DNA of 64,000 bases from Flammeovirgaceae bacterium 311 (GTDB taxonomy: Bacteria; Bacteroidota; Bacteroidia; Cytophagales; Cyclobacteriaceae), in the NCBI GenBank assembly GCA_000597885.1, contig CP004371.1:62001-126000 (forward strand). Direction: 5' to 3'. Within the stretch, counting starts at the first letter, position 1, and every line of letters starts with the position of its first letter. The position numbers were made by a program, and so were the translations under genes. The notes beneath the pieces are model-generated. The model worked only from the letters and a program-made list of their open reading frames with translations. It was not told the DNA's origin and searched no databases. This document shows, one piece after another, positions 18,151-26,606 of the stretch.

Positions 18151-19692
18151 ATGCAGAATAACAGTTTAATTAGAGTGAAGAAGATTGGTAGCGGTAGATT
18201 ACAGCTTGTTATTCTTATTATTCTGTTTCTGTTAACCAGCGGCCGTGTTAGTGCTCAGGAGCAAAGAGAGTATGAGCCGGAGATATATAAAAGCAGTGAA
18301 TATACAAAAACTGAAGCAGCCCGGCTGTTAACTGAATATCTGAAAATACAGTCACTGAGTGGTATCGAGGAGGAAGCCGGTGATTTTCTTTCAGCCTATT
18401 GCGAGCAGCAGGGCCTTTATGTAACCACACTTCCTGCAGATAGTACCGGATACAATTTTGCAGCAACCATTTACCCACTTTCGGAAGACAAGCCTGTTAT
18501 CTGGTTACAGCACCATATGGATGTGGTGCCTGCCGGTACCACAGACGAATGGGATTACCCGCCATTTTCAGGGGTAGTGGTAAATGATACCATTTGGGGC
18601 CGGGGAGCCATCGATAATAAAGGACCCGGCATTATGCAGCTTATGTCGCTGCTCAACATAAAGGGGGCAGCAGATACTATAGAATTTATATACAATGTTG
18701 GTGTCCTCTGTTTTTCAAGTGAAGAGTCTGGCGGCGGCGCGGGTGCCAAATATGTACTTGACAGGAAACTATCAGAACTAAATCCTCTGGTTGCCTTTGG
18801 CGAAGGTGGTGCTGCCCTCAGGGGTGTACTTTTAAGCGCTCCCGAAAAACCGGTGGTGGGTATTTCTGTAGCTGAAAAAGCGGTGCTCTGGCTTAAGCTG
18901 GACCTGCAGCTGAACAGTTACGGACATGGAGCGGCGCCTGCGCCGGAATATGCCAACAAGCTGATGATCTATGCCTTAAGCAGGCTGGAAGGTCGTAAAT
19001 TTAATATGGAGTTCAACCGGGTAAACAGGCGCATGTTTCGCAGGCTGGGCAGGGCAGAGGGAGGATTAAGAGGTTTTTTGATCGGGCATATTAACTGGTG
19101 GATACTAAGCCCGTTTGTGAAGAATGTGGTACAGCGCGACCCGTTGCTGGAATCTCTTACCACCAACACCATTACAGTAACCAAGCTGGAGAACCCTCCC
19201 GGTCCCCATAATAAAATCTCCATCATTTCTACAGCCTATCTCGATTGCCGGCTGCAGCCCAATACCACAGTAAAGGCCTTTATCCGCAGATTGGAAAGAA
19301 TTCTGGATGAGCCGAAAATCAAAATAACAGTAATAAACAGCTCTCCTGAATCGAAACCATCGCCAGTAAACGATTTTTATGATGCAATGGCCTGGGCTGT
19401 GCAGCAGGAAATACCTGATGCAGCAGTTATTCCAATCCTTTTTCCTGCTACAACCGATAACATCTTCTTTCGCAATAACGAAGTTCCTACCTATGGCCTG
19501 ATACCGGCAATGATGTCAGAAGATCTGATCAAGAGTGTACACAGCATTAACGAACGGCTGCCTGTTGCAGCCCTTGAGCAGGGTATTAACATTTACACCA
19601 ACATGATCCTGCGGATACAGACGGAGGGAGCCCACAAAAGAAGAAGACTTTTGAATGCTGAACTGCGAAAAGTAAACTTACTGGAAGAATGA
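18151..19692 (+). CDS. Exported M20-family metallopeptidase
   Basis: 513 residues with a signal peptide or N-terminal anchor (hydrophobic 18-30, then RVSAQ). The M20 zinc-site residues are present: HHMDVVP (H122, D124), GRGAIDNKGP (D155) and FSSEES (E191/E192), with a lid domain between. Members hydrolyse peptides or N-acyl amino acids. It starts 21 bp after the MoxR operon and may be co-transcribed. It is followed 13 bp later by a small membrane-protein gene. Confidence 0.92.
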   Translation: MQNNSLIRVKKIGSGRLQLVILIILFLLTSGRVSAQEQREYEPEIYKSSEYTKTEAARLLTEYLKIQSLSGIEEEAGDFLSAYCEQQGLYVTTLPADSTGYNFAATIYPLSEDKPVIWLQHHMDVVPAGTTDEWDYPPFSGVVVNDTIWGRGAIDNKGPGIMQLMSLLNIKGAADTIEFIYNVGVLCFSSEESGGGAGAKYVLDRKLSELNPLVAFGEGGAALRGVLLSAPEKPVVGISVAEKAVLWLKLDLQLNSYGHGAAPAPEYANKLMIYALSRLEGRKFNMEFNRVNRRMFRRLGRAEGGLRGFLIGHINWWILSPFVKNVVQRDPLLESLTTNTITVTKLENPPGPHNKISIISTAYLDCRLQPNTTVKAFIRRLERILDEPKIKITVINSSPESKPSPVNDFYDAMAWAVQQEIPDAAVIPILFPATTDNIFFRNNEVPTYGLIPAMMSEDLIKSVHSINERLPVAALEQGINIYTNMILRIQTEGAHKRRRLLNAELRKVNLLEE

Positions 19693-19705
19693 TTAATTTT
19701 GGGAT

Positions 19706-19882
19706 ATGAACCGTTCCAAGAAACTTTTTCTGCTGATCACCATTATCTTTTTACTGCTTCTGGCAATAGTGGTATGGGATTTCAGCCGTAAAACAGAGTT
19801 CCGCAGGTTTGGCCCGGAACAGCCCGAGGAGCAACCAAAATCAGTAAAGCATACTCCGCAGCACAGAAATGAAGGCGAATAA
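19706..19882 (+). CDS. Small single-pass membrane protein (58 residues)
   Basis: An ATG at 19706 opens a 58-residue frame: basic MNRSKK, a 17-residue hydrophobic helix, then a soluble polar tail ending NEGE. It fits exactly between the M20 peptidase and DUF2452 genes and overlaps the latter by 14 bp in a different frame, which is typical of a coupled operon gene. Not recognised as a family; likely real from membrane topology and spacing. Confidence 0.65.
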   Translation: MNRSKKLFLLITIIFLLLLAIVVWDFSRKTEFRRFGPEQPEEQPKSVKHTPQHRNEGE

Positions 19883-20330
19883 AATAGATGTAGATAAAAT
19901 AGATCTGGAGAAAGAGCGGGAGAAAACAACCGGGAACCCGGGTCTCATTGCTTTTCCGCATACGGTAGGCAGTGCGGTGATACGTCCGGAAGACAAGGGG
20001 AAAATGAAGGGCAGGGCACTTGCAGCCATGCGCAGCCAGACCCAGCGGCAAATGGAGCAGCTCTACCGCCAGGCACAGCTCCTGGCCGATCAGGCACGGG
20101 AAATTCAGAAAAGAGCAGAGGTGAGTGAAAAGATCTATGACGCCGAAATAAATTTCGAACCACACATTGGCCATCAGTACCACCTCTACCAGCGCCCGGA
20201 GGGAGAATATCTCTTATCCATGATAAGCCCTGATGAATGGGGCCGCAGTAAAAAGCCAGGCAATCACATTGCCAGCGTACGCCTGTTGCCCGACCATACC
20301 TGGGATGTTACGGGGGAAGTGAGTGAATGA
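19869..20330 (+). CDS. DUF2452-domain protein
   Basis: 153 residues. The text IAFPHTVGSAVIRPEDKGK followed by a helical region and FEPHIGHQYHLYQRPEGEYLLSMISPDEWG matches DUF2452 (PF10504), a family of unknown function. Soluble, no signal. It is the last gene of the run starting at 18151 and is followed by a hairpin that overlaps its stop codon. Confidence 0.88.
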   Translation: MKANKIDVDKIDLEKEREKTTGNPGLIAFPHTVGSAVIRPEDKGKMKGRALAAMRSQTQRQMEQLYRQAQLLADQAREIQKRAEVSEKIYDAEINFEPHIGHQYHLYQRPEGEYLLSMISPDEWGRSKKPGNHIASVRLLPDHTWDVTGEVSE

Positions 20331-20357
20331 ATAAATTCCCTCAATCACTCATTTTTT
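20321..20357 (+). terminator. Intrinsic terminator overlapping two stop codons
   Basis: GAGTGAATGA at 20321-20330 pairs with TCAATCACTC at 20341-20350 (9 of 10 bp), followed by a T-run. The left arm includes the stop of the DUF2452 gene and the right arm includes the stop of the convergent kinase gene. Confidence 0.75.
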
Positions 20358-21011
20358 ATAAGGAAACAGCTGCGGAGGCAAGGTGAGGGTGTCGGGGCTG
20401 AAGAGACCATTGAGCTCTAATTCTATTTTTTCGACAATGCCTGCAAAATCCTCAACATTATTCACGAAATCCAGGTTGTTAACATCGATTACCAGCAAAC
20501 GGCCAAGACTGTAGTTTGCAATCCACTCCTCGTAGTGCTTGTTGAGGTTCTTCAGATAATCCAGCCGAATGGCATCTTCGTAGGAGCGTCCGCGTTTCTG
20601 GATCTGGCTCACCAGCTTAGGAATATCTGCCCTTAAATAAATAAGCAGGTCGGGAGCCTTTGCATATTCCATCATGGAATGGAAGAGGTTCAGGTAGTTG
20701 TGGTAATCCCGGTCATTGAGCAGCTGGCTTTTGTAGAGGTTGGCTGCGAAAATATAGGCATCTTCGTAGATGGTGCGGTCCTGTATGGTGGTAAAGTCGC
20801 GGCTGGCGATATCGGTAAGCTGTTTAAAGCGACTGTTAAGGAAGTAAATCTGCAGGTGAAACGCCCAGCGCTTCATGTCTGCATAAAAATCTTCCAGATA
20901 TGGATTGTTGTCTACGGCTTCAAATTCGGCCTTCCAGCCGTAATGTTTCGCCAGTTTTGTGGTAAGGGTGGTTTTTCCACTCCCGATGTTTCCTGATACA
21001 GCTACGTACAT
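20349..21011 (-). CDS. Deoxynucleoside kinase
   Basis: 220 residues of the deoxyadenosine/deoxyguanosine kinase family. P-loop GNIGSGKTT at 7-15, substrate region DNNPYLEDFYADMKRWAFHLQIYFL, the DRT motif (78-80, the usual ERS position) followed by IYEDAYIFA, and a lid with KRGRSYE. It phosphorylates deoxynucleosides in the salvage pathway, with ATP. A TAnnTTTG-type element sits 20 bp upstream. Confidence 0.93.
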   Translation of the reverse strand: MYVAVSGNIGSGKTTLTTKLAKHYGWKAEFEAVDNNPYLEDFYADMKRWAFHLQIYFLNSRFKQLTDIASRDFTTIQDRTIYEDAYIFAANLYKSQLLNDRDYHNYLNLFHSMMEYAKAPDLLIYLRADIPKLVSQIQKRGRSYEDAIRLDYLKNLNKHYEEWIANYSLGRLLVIDVNNLDFVNNVEDFAGIVEKIELELNGLFSPDTLTLPPQLFPYKK

Positions 21012-21030
21012 ACCCTGCTTGGTTGGGTTT

Positions 21031-21038
21031 CAAAAGTA
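21031..21038 (-). promoter_or_regulatory. Bacteroidota -7 promoter element for the kinase gene
   Basis: On the minus strand this reads TACTTTTG, an exact TAnnTTTG match, 20 bp before the kinase start codon. No clear -33 TTG partner was seen, so only moderate weight is given. Confidence 0.5.
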
Positions 21039-21186
21039 ATCAGAAAACTTAATGGATACCTGAAAGATTGCGCCTAGTTAAAAAAAAGACAACATGGATG
21101 AACAGAAACTCTTTTTTAGGTATTTTTATACTACATACAAAGCGCAAAGGCTTTATTTTGCTAATCACTAGGATTTTTTTATATTA

Positions 21187-21768
21187 ATGTTGGATTTCAA
21201 TTACAATAATAAAGAGGTTAAAGTTGAGCGGGGAGATTTATTGATTTCCGAACCTTTTTTACCTGACCCGAATTTTTCAAGAACTGTGGTGCTGATGTGC
21301 GAACATGGCGAAGCAGGATCGTTTGGGTTTGTACTAAATAAACCCAGCCTGATCAAAGGCTCTGATGTGCTGGAAGATGCAGAACTGTTTGATGCTACCC
21401 TGTATGTTGGCGGACCCGTGCAGCAGGATACCCTTCACTTTATACATCGCAGGAGCGACTTAATTGAAGGCGGAGAGCAGATCAGTAATGGCATACAATG
21501 GGGAGGCAATTTTGAACAGCTCATGGAGCATGTAAAGAGCGGAGGGCTTGATTTTGATGATTTTAAGTTCTTTATTGGGTACTCGGGTTGGGAAGAAGGG
21601 CAATTAGACGAAGAACTCCAGCAAAATACCTGGATCGTATATAAGGGTGCTACACCTGAAGATATTTTTGATACTGATCCTGATGTGCTCTGGAAAGAAA
21701 TTTTACAGAAAATGGGTGGTAAATACAAGGTGATTTCTAATTACCCCACCGACCCTCGATTAAACTAA
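21187..21768 (+). CDS. yqgE: YqgE/AlgH family protein
   Basis: 193 residues. The family text is clear: GDLLISEPFLPDPNFSRTVVLMCEHGEAGSFGFVLNKP near the start, then VGGPVQQDTLHFIH and FFIGYSGWEEGQLDEELQQNTW. YqgE proteins are soluble; their function is unsettled, although a Pseudomonas homologue was linked to alginate regulation. Monocistronic or co-transcribed with the DUF349 gene 39 bp downstream. Confidence 0.95.
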   Translation: MLDFNYNNKEVKVERGDLLISEPFLPDPNFSRTVVLMCEHGEAGSFGFVLNKPSLIKGSDVLEDAELFDATLYVGGPVQQDTLHFIHRRSDLIEGGEQISNGIQWGGNFEQLMEHVKSGGLDFDDFKFFIGYSGWEEGQLDEELQQNTWIVYKGATPEDIFDTDPDVLWKEILQKMGGKYKVISNYPTDPRLN

Positions 21769-21807
21769 ATCAATGGCTTTTTTTAAGCTAACTGACCATT
21801 TTTGTAT

Positions 21808-23967
21808 ATGACTACGGATAAGGAAAAAAACGCGCCGGAGAACAATGCCGGCGAACGCCAGGAATCGCAGGAACCAAACAACAACGCAGCAGGAACCGGG
21901 CAAACAACTGAATCTAATACAGATGAAGGGTCCAGCACTCCTGATGTAACGGTTCGGAACGAGCAGGATGCAGAGGGTTATGATCCCGATACGGTAGAAT
22001 CGCCTGATTCTGGTACAAAAGACATGGCCGAAAATCCTGAAGAGGCGCAGATAGCAGCTGCGGCTCCCGAACAAACAGCAGCGGATATGCCTGTAACACC
22101 CTTTGTAGATCATACATTAGCTTCTGATGAAGTTCCGGATCTTGACGATCCTAAAAATACAAATACTGGAGAAGTGGTGCGTTCGCACGTAGGCGATGAA
22201 GGTACCAGCGATGATGACTCACATGATGAGGAGGAGGAAGAGGAGCATACCACACCTGATTACAGCCAGCTCTCCAAATCACAGCTGGTTCGTCATGCCG
22301 AAGAGCTGCTGTCGCTCACAGATGTTCGCCGGGCCGACCGGATGGTCCACGATATTAAGCATTTCTTCGACGAAGTAGCGCAGCATGAACGTCAGGCAGC
22401 ACTTGATCGCTTTAAGGCCGAAGGTGGCGAGGAAGAAGATTTTGATTACCATGGTGATGAACTGGACCGCCGTTTTGAGGAGGTTTTCAGGAAGATACGT
22501 GATCAAAAGCACCGCCATTTTTCTGATATGCAGCGTATCCGGGAGGATAACCTGAAGCAAAAGAATGAGGTGCTTGCACGCCTGCGCGAATTTGTAGATT
22601 CAGAAGAAAACAACACCAGTCTTCGTGAACTGAAAAAGATCCAGGAAGACTGGAAGAAGATTGGTCCTGTACCTCCGCAGTACAACAGCAACCTTTGGGC
22701 CAATTACAACGCGCTGCTGGATCGCTTTTATAACAACCGGAGCATCCTGTATGAACTTAAAGAGCTGGACCGCCGCAAAAACCTGGAAGCAAAACAGGAC
22801 ATAGTACAGAGGGCAGAAAAGCTGCTGGAGCTGGATAACCTGAAGCAGGCAACGCGCGAACTTCGCGAGCTGCATGAAGAGTTCAGGCATATTGGTCCTG
22901 TACCTCGTGAGGAGCAGGAGCCGCTATGGAACCGTTTCAAGGAAATTTCTGACAAGGTTTATGATAAGCGCCGCGACCACCTGAAGGTGCTCAACGAGGA
23001 GCTGGAGGCTAACCTGCTTAAGAAGCGGGAGCTGGGTGATCAGGTACAGGAGTTCCTGGAGTTCGATTCTGATAGGATCACTGCCTGGAATGACAAGACC
23101 AAGCAGCTGTTGGCGCTGCAAAAGGAGTGGGAGCAAATAGGCGGTTTACCCCGGCAGGTAGCCAAGGAGGTGAATAAATACTTCTGGGCGGCTTTCAAAG
23201 GTTTCTTCAACAATAAAAATCGTTTCTTTAAAGAGCTGGAGCGTAAGCGCGAAGAAAACCTGCAACAGAAAGAAGAGCTGGTTGCAGAAGCTGAAAGCCT
23301 GAAAGATAACGAAGACTGGGGCGATACTGCCGAGCGGTTCAAGGAACTTCAGCGCCGCTGGAAAGAAATTGGCCCTGTACCGGAAAAGCAGCGCGACGAG
23401 GTCTATAAGCGTTTTAAGGCTGCCGCTGATTCATTCTTTGAGCGCAAGCGATCGCAGGGTAAAACTGCCAATGCCGAGCAGGAGGTAAACCTTGACCGCA
23501 AGATGGAAATTATCAGAAAGATGGAGCAAATGGCGGCTGCCAACAAGCAGGATATTGAAGAGTTCCTGACGCTGGAGGAGGAGTATGAAAATATTGGTTT
23601 CGTACCCCGCAATGCCATTGGCAAAGTAAGGGAGGCTTACTCTGCAGCTACCGAGAAGTTTATCCAGAGCCTGAAGGATGTATCTCCTGAAGACCGTGAA
23701 AAACTCCGCCTGCAGTCGCAGTTAAGCCGCATCAAGAGCACGCCTGATTCCGACAGAAAATTACGTCAGAAGGAGAATAACATTCGCCGCCAGATGAGTA
23801 AGATCGAAAATGATATTTCCCTCTGGAGGAATAATATAGAGTTTTTTGCATCCTCAAAAAATGCAGACAAGCTCAAGGATGAGTTTTCATCGAAGATCGA
23901 CGAAGCCCAGCAGGAGCTGGACAAGCTGCGCGAGCAGTTACGTATAGTAATTGCGAATGAAGGATAA
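21808..23967 (+). CDS. DUF349 repeat protein with acidic disordered N-terminus
   Basis: 719 residues from the ATG at 21808 (an in-frame TTG lies two codons earlier). The first ~150 residues are low-complexity, acidic and rich in E, D, T and N, likely disordered. The rest is helical and repeats the DUF349 pattern W(K)xIGPVP about every 70-80 residues (DWKKIGPVPPQ, EFRHIGPVPRE, EWEQIGGLPRQ, RWKEIGPVPEKQ, EYENIGFVPRN). Function unknown; the fold suggests a long coiled-coil scaffold. Confidence 0.93.
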   Translation: MTTDKEKNAPENNAGERQESQEPNNNAAGTGQTTESNTDEGSSTPDVTVRNEQDAEGYDPDTVESPDSGTKDMAENPEEAQIAAAAPEQTAADMPVTPFVDHTLASDEVPDLDDPKNTNTGEVVRSHVGDEGTSDDDSHDEEEEEEHTTPDYSQLSKSQLVRHAEELLSLTDVRRADRMVHDIKHFFDEVAQHERQAALDRFKAEGGEEEDFDYHGDELDRRFEEVFRKIRDQKHRHFSDMQRIREDNLKQKNEVLARLREFVDSEENNTSLRELKKIQEDWKKIGPVPPQYNSNLWANYNALLDRFYNNRSILYELKELDRRKNLEAKQDIVQRAEKLLELDNLKQATRELRELHEEFRHIGPVPREEQEPLWNRFKEISDKVYDKRRDHLKVLNEELEANLLKKRELGDQVQEFLEFDSDRITAWNDKTKQLLALQKEWEQIGGLPRQVAKEVNKYFWAAFKGFFNNKNRFFKELERKREENLQQKEELVAEAESLKDNEDWGDTAERFKELQRRWKEIGPVPEKQRDEVYKRFKAAADSFFERKRSQGKTANAEQEVNLDRKMEIIRKMEQMAAANKQDIEEFLTLEEEYENIGFVPRNAIGKVREAYSAATEKFIQSLKDVSPEDREKLRLQSQLSRIKSTPDSDRKLRQKENNIRRQMSKIENDISLWRNNIEFFASSKNADKLKDEFSSKIDEAQQELDKLREQLRIVIANEG

Positions 23968-23984
23968 TTTTTTGTGCAGAGGTA

Positions 23985-24015
23985 TTGACAGGTAATCCCT
24001 AAACACATACCTTTG
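23985..24015 (+). promoter_or_regulatory. Bacteroidota-type promoter of the tRNA-Thr unit
   Basis: TTGACA at 23985-23990, a 17-bp spacer, then TACCTTTG at 24008-24015, a full match to the -33 TTG / -7 TAnnTTTG consensus. Transcription would start near 24021, upstream of both the degenerate and the intact tRNA-Thr copies, so both should be in one transcript. Confidence 0.8.
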
Positions 24016-24063
24016 CATCACTTTAAACGAAACGCCAAGCCGCAAATCGAATAAAGTAAAGAA

Positions 24064-24120
24064 GCCTCCATAGCTCAGCTGCGGTTCGGCGCTCCGATAG
24101 AGCAACTGAATGTAACTGGT
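24064..24120 (+). pseudogene. Degenerate 5' half copy of tRNA-Thr
   Basis: It repeats the first ~18 bases of the intact tRNA exactly (GCCTCCATAGCTCAGCTG, with the upstream AGTAAA-GAA also repeated). About 16 bases are then inserted in the D-loop (24082-24097), TAGAGCAACTGA resumes, and a broken anticodon arm ends it. The T-arm and 3' acceptor strand are missing, so it cannot be a working tRNA. Confidence 0.85.
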
Positions 24121-24135
24121 TTAAGAGTAAAAGAA

Positions 24136-24208
<73 letters not shown>

Positions 24209-24226
24209 CTTGAAAATCAATAATTT

Positions 24227-24256
24227 AGCCCATCTCACGCGAGATGGGCTTTTTTA
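24227..24256 (+). terminator. Intrinsic terminator after tRNA-Thr
   Basis: Perfect 10-bp stem AGCCCATCTC (24227-24236) and GAGATGGGCT (24241-24250) with a four-base ACGC loop and a T-run, ending the tRNA transcript. Confidence 0.93.
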
Positions 24257-24557
24257 TTTTCACAAATTTTATCTTAATCTCTTCAGGAAATATAGGAGCA
24301 ATGCTCATCTGGCATCATTTAGCTGACTTTTACCTGTAGTAAAGGTTGTGCTTTAGAATGGACTCGGATATACAATTTTCAGGCACCTTAATGTCGTTAA
24401 AGATCATGCTGCCCCTGCATCGCTAAAAAGTTTTTGCTTATCTACACAACAGCTTTCTTCAGGAAGTTGTGTAACAGCCACCCTTGAAGACAGTAGCGGG
24501 TACCAGTTTGATTGTAAATACGTTTATTTGCAGGAATGATCATAGATAAAGGATTTA
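24257..24557. other. Non-coding gap between tRNA-Thr and the J-like gene
   Basis: About 300 bp with no convincing gene. One weak inverted repeat (ACACAAC near 24443 with GTTGTGT near 24465) is present. No promoter consensus was found, though TACGTTTA near 24518 is one base from TAnnTTTG. Confidence 0.4.
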
Positions 24558-25310
24558 TTGAAGAAAAATTCTGAATTAGTGCATAAGCAGAATGAGGCAA
24601 CCGATCTGGAGATAATCAGCATGCAAAAGGAAATTGCTGTACTAGAAGCTGAACTATTAGGGATCAAAAATGCCTTAGGTGCCTTTGAATCTAAAATACA
24701 TGCCCGCCTGGATAAGGAAATTGCACAAGTGCGTAAGTTATATACCTTGTATAAAAGCCAAAAGAATGATAAAAAAGCCAAACGGCTGGAACAAAAGAAA
24801 AGGGGTAAAAATTATGTAGCGCCAAAGCAGGAAGTACGTTATCAATCAGCCCCGGAAAAGGGGTCGGCACTAAACCTGGAGGAACAAAAAGCACTTAAGC
24901 GATTGTATAAGGAAGCGGTGGTGCAAGTGCACCCCGATAAGTTTGTACATTCAGGTGAGCATGACAGAATACAAATGGCAAATGCAATAACTGCTCAGCT
25001 AAATGGTATCTATCAAAGGGGCGACCTGGAGGAGCTTATCAATTTTTATCAGTATGTAATGAGTGGAAATGCACTTCAGGAAAAAAGCTATGGCACTGAA
25101 GCGATGCCGGATGTAAAGCTGAGAATGGAATCACTCATCAAAAAGAAAGAAGCTTTGCTGAAGCAATTGGAGCAGCTTAAAAGCTCTTATACCTATAATG
25201 TGCTCATTACCTATGATAATCCACTTTCTTTCATTGATGAGCTACACCTTCAATTGCAGGAAAAAATTAAACAGCTGGAAAAAAGAACAAGAAAAGCACG
25301 GGGTATCTAA
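24558..25310 (+). CDS. Coiled-coil protein with a J-domain-like HPD motif
   Basis: 250 residues. Two coiled-coil stretches (about 10-85 and 180-245) flank a central region LNLEEQKALKRLYKEAVVQVHPDKFVHSGEHD in which HPD (125-127) sits between two helices, as in DnaJ-type domains that stimulate Hsp70. The start is uncertain. The frame opens with TTG at 24558 after an AAAGGA. An ATG at 24536 in another frame would join it only if one base of the A-run near 24561-24567 were lost. Probably a J-domain-like co-chaperone; partner unknown. Confidence 0.7.
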   Translation: MKKNSELVHKQNEATDLEIISMQKEIAVLEAELLGIKNALGAFESKIHARLDKEIAQVRKLYTLYKSQKNDKKAKRLEQKKRGKNYVAPKQEVRYQSAPEKGSALNLEEQKALKRLYKEAVVQVHPDKFVHSGEHDRIQMANAITAQLNGIYQRGDLEELINFYQYVMSGNALQEKSYGTEAMPDVKLRMESLIKKKEALLKQLEQLKSSYTYNVLITYDNPLSFIDELHLQLQEKIKQLEKRTRKARGI

Positions 25311-25440
25311 CCTGTGACAGTGAGTTTTTTTATCCTGTAGCTGCTTTAAACATCAGGAACAGCTATGGAGCTAAGCATCGCTATTAGCAATAAAGAAATC
25401 ATTATCAAGAGTGCTGCTGCCACATACCATAAATCCGCTA

Positions 25441-26400
25441 TCACAGCACAACTCCTTTTCTACTGTCCCTGGGGAGAGGGAAATCCCTATCTCCCCATTG
25501 CTCTTTCAGATTGGTTTCAATGGTAATACTCAATGCGGTGAGTGGTACATCTTCCAGCTTGTTTTCAAAGGGATCTTCTGAGCGTTCGCCCACTAAATCC
25601 AGGCATAAAAATACAAAAGAGATAATAATAGAGAGAGGAATGGATGCCCAGCCTATTTCTTCAATAAACACAAAAGGGAGTAAAGAAGCATGTATAAAAA
25701 CAAATACTCTTGAAAAAAAGCTGTACTGCCTGGGGAGTGGGGTGTTTTTGATGCGTTCACTTCTGCCCTGAATGTTATTAAATTCTACAAGGGTTTCTTC
25801 CAGCTTTACAAAGCGAAAGTCAGATAGCCAACCTTTACTAAATGCCCTTCTTAAATCTTCTCCCTGCAACTCCAGCAGATAATTGGGCGGGTTGTTTTTG
25901 TGGCAAAAAGCTTTGTACTCATTGGGTATCAGAAAATCAGTGGTATCGGAATATTCATTTGGCTCTTCGTAAACCTCAATCTGACCTGTTTCGTTGTAAT
26001 GGTGCTTTCTGCGTAGAAATACCCGTAATGCATGCACAAAGGCTATGTGGCGGCGAATCATACGCCATTGCAGCTCCCGTACAACTGCAGCATCCCGGGG
26101 ATCATCAGGAATGATCATGGTATTAACCTGCCGGGCCCATGCACGGCTGAAGTTTACCAGTAATCCCCAGATCTTGCGAGCCTCCCACCATCTGTCGTAG
26201 GCATTGTTGTTCTTAAAGCCCAGAAATATAGCCAGGGCGGTACTTAGGGCAGTGATGGTACTAAAAGGCAGGTGTAGAATTATCAGTTCAAAATAATCAT
26301 GCAGCAGGAAAACCGTAATGGAAAGAATTGTATAGTAGAGTATATGTTTCCATGTATAGTGGGCAATGATGCTCCACTTTAGGTTTCTTCTGACTAGCAT
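25441..26400 (-). CDS. Bestrophin-like membrane channel protein
   Basis: 319 residues of the bestrophin/UPF0187 family. The N-terminal half has membrane helices (about 18-35 and 40-58) and the family text LSTALAIFLGFKNNNAYDRWWEARKIWGLLVNFSRAWARQ. The C-terminal helices include FVFIEEIGWASIPLSIIISFVFLCLDLVGERSEDPF, where the acidic gating region lies. Bacterial members form pentameric channels, several cation-selective. Monocistronic. Confidence 0.93.
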   Translation of the reverse strand: MLVRRNLKWSIIAHYTWKHILYYTILSITVFLLHDYFELIILHLPFSTITALSTALAIFLGFKNNNAYDRWWEARKIWGLLVNFSRAWARQVNTMIIPDDPRDAAVVRELQWRMIRRHIAFVHALRVFLRRKHHYNETGQIEVYEEPNEYSDTTDFLIPNEYKAFCHKNNPPNYLLELQGEDLRRAFSKGWLSDFRFVKLEETLVEFNNIQGRSERIKNTPLPRQYSFFSRVFVFIHASLLPFVFIEEIGWASIPLSIIISFVFLCLDLVGERSEDPFENKLEDVPLTALSITIETNLKEQWGDRDFPLPRDSRKGVVL

Positions 26401-26504
26401 AAAGGTGGGACTGTAATTTTATTCTAATACGTAATTTGAAAGTCTCTGATTTGTTCAAAGACACTGTTATAGCTGAGAACTGCTAGGTTGCTGTAAAACG
26501 GTCA

Positions 26505-26545
26505 TCAAAAAACCTCCGTAAGCAGTTAGGCTGCAAACGGAGGTT
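26505..26545 (-). terminator. Intrinsic terminator of the EF-hand lipoprotein gene
   Basis: AACCTCCGT (26511-26519) and ACGGAGGTT (26537-26545) form a 9-bp stem with an inner GCAG/CTGC stem. On the minus strand it ends in a T-run. It lies 62 bp after the lipoprotein stop codon. Confidence 0.88.
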
Positions 26546-26606
26546 CTATGTTCAGCAATTAATAATTAACACTTCTGTTTAACTTCTTTGCCTTGATAAA
26601 TTTTAA

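Noticed and set aside
21094-21171. 25-codon frame (MDEQKLFFRYFYTT...) upstream of yqgE
   Set aside because: Very short, without other evidence; could be a leader peptide but is not supported.
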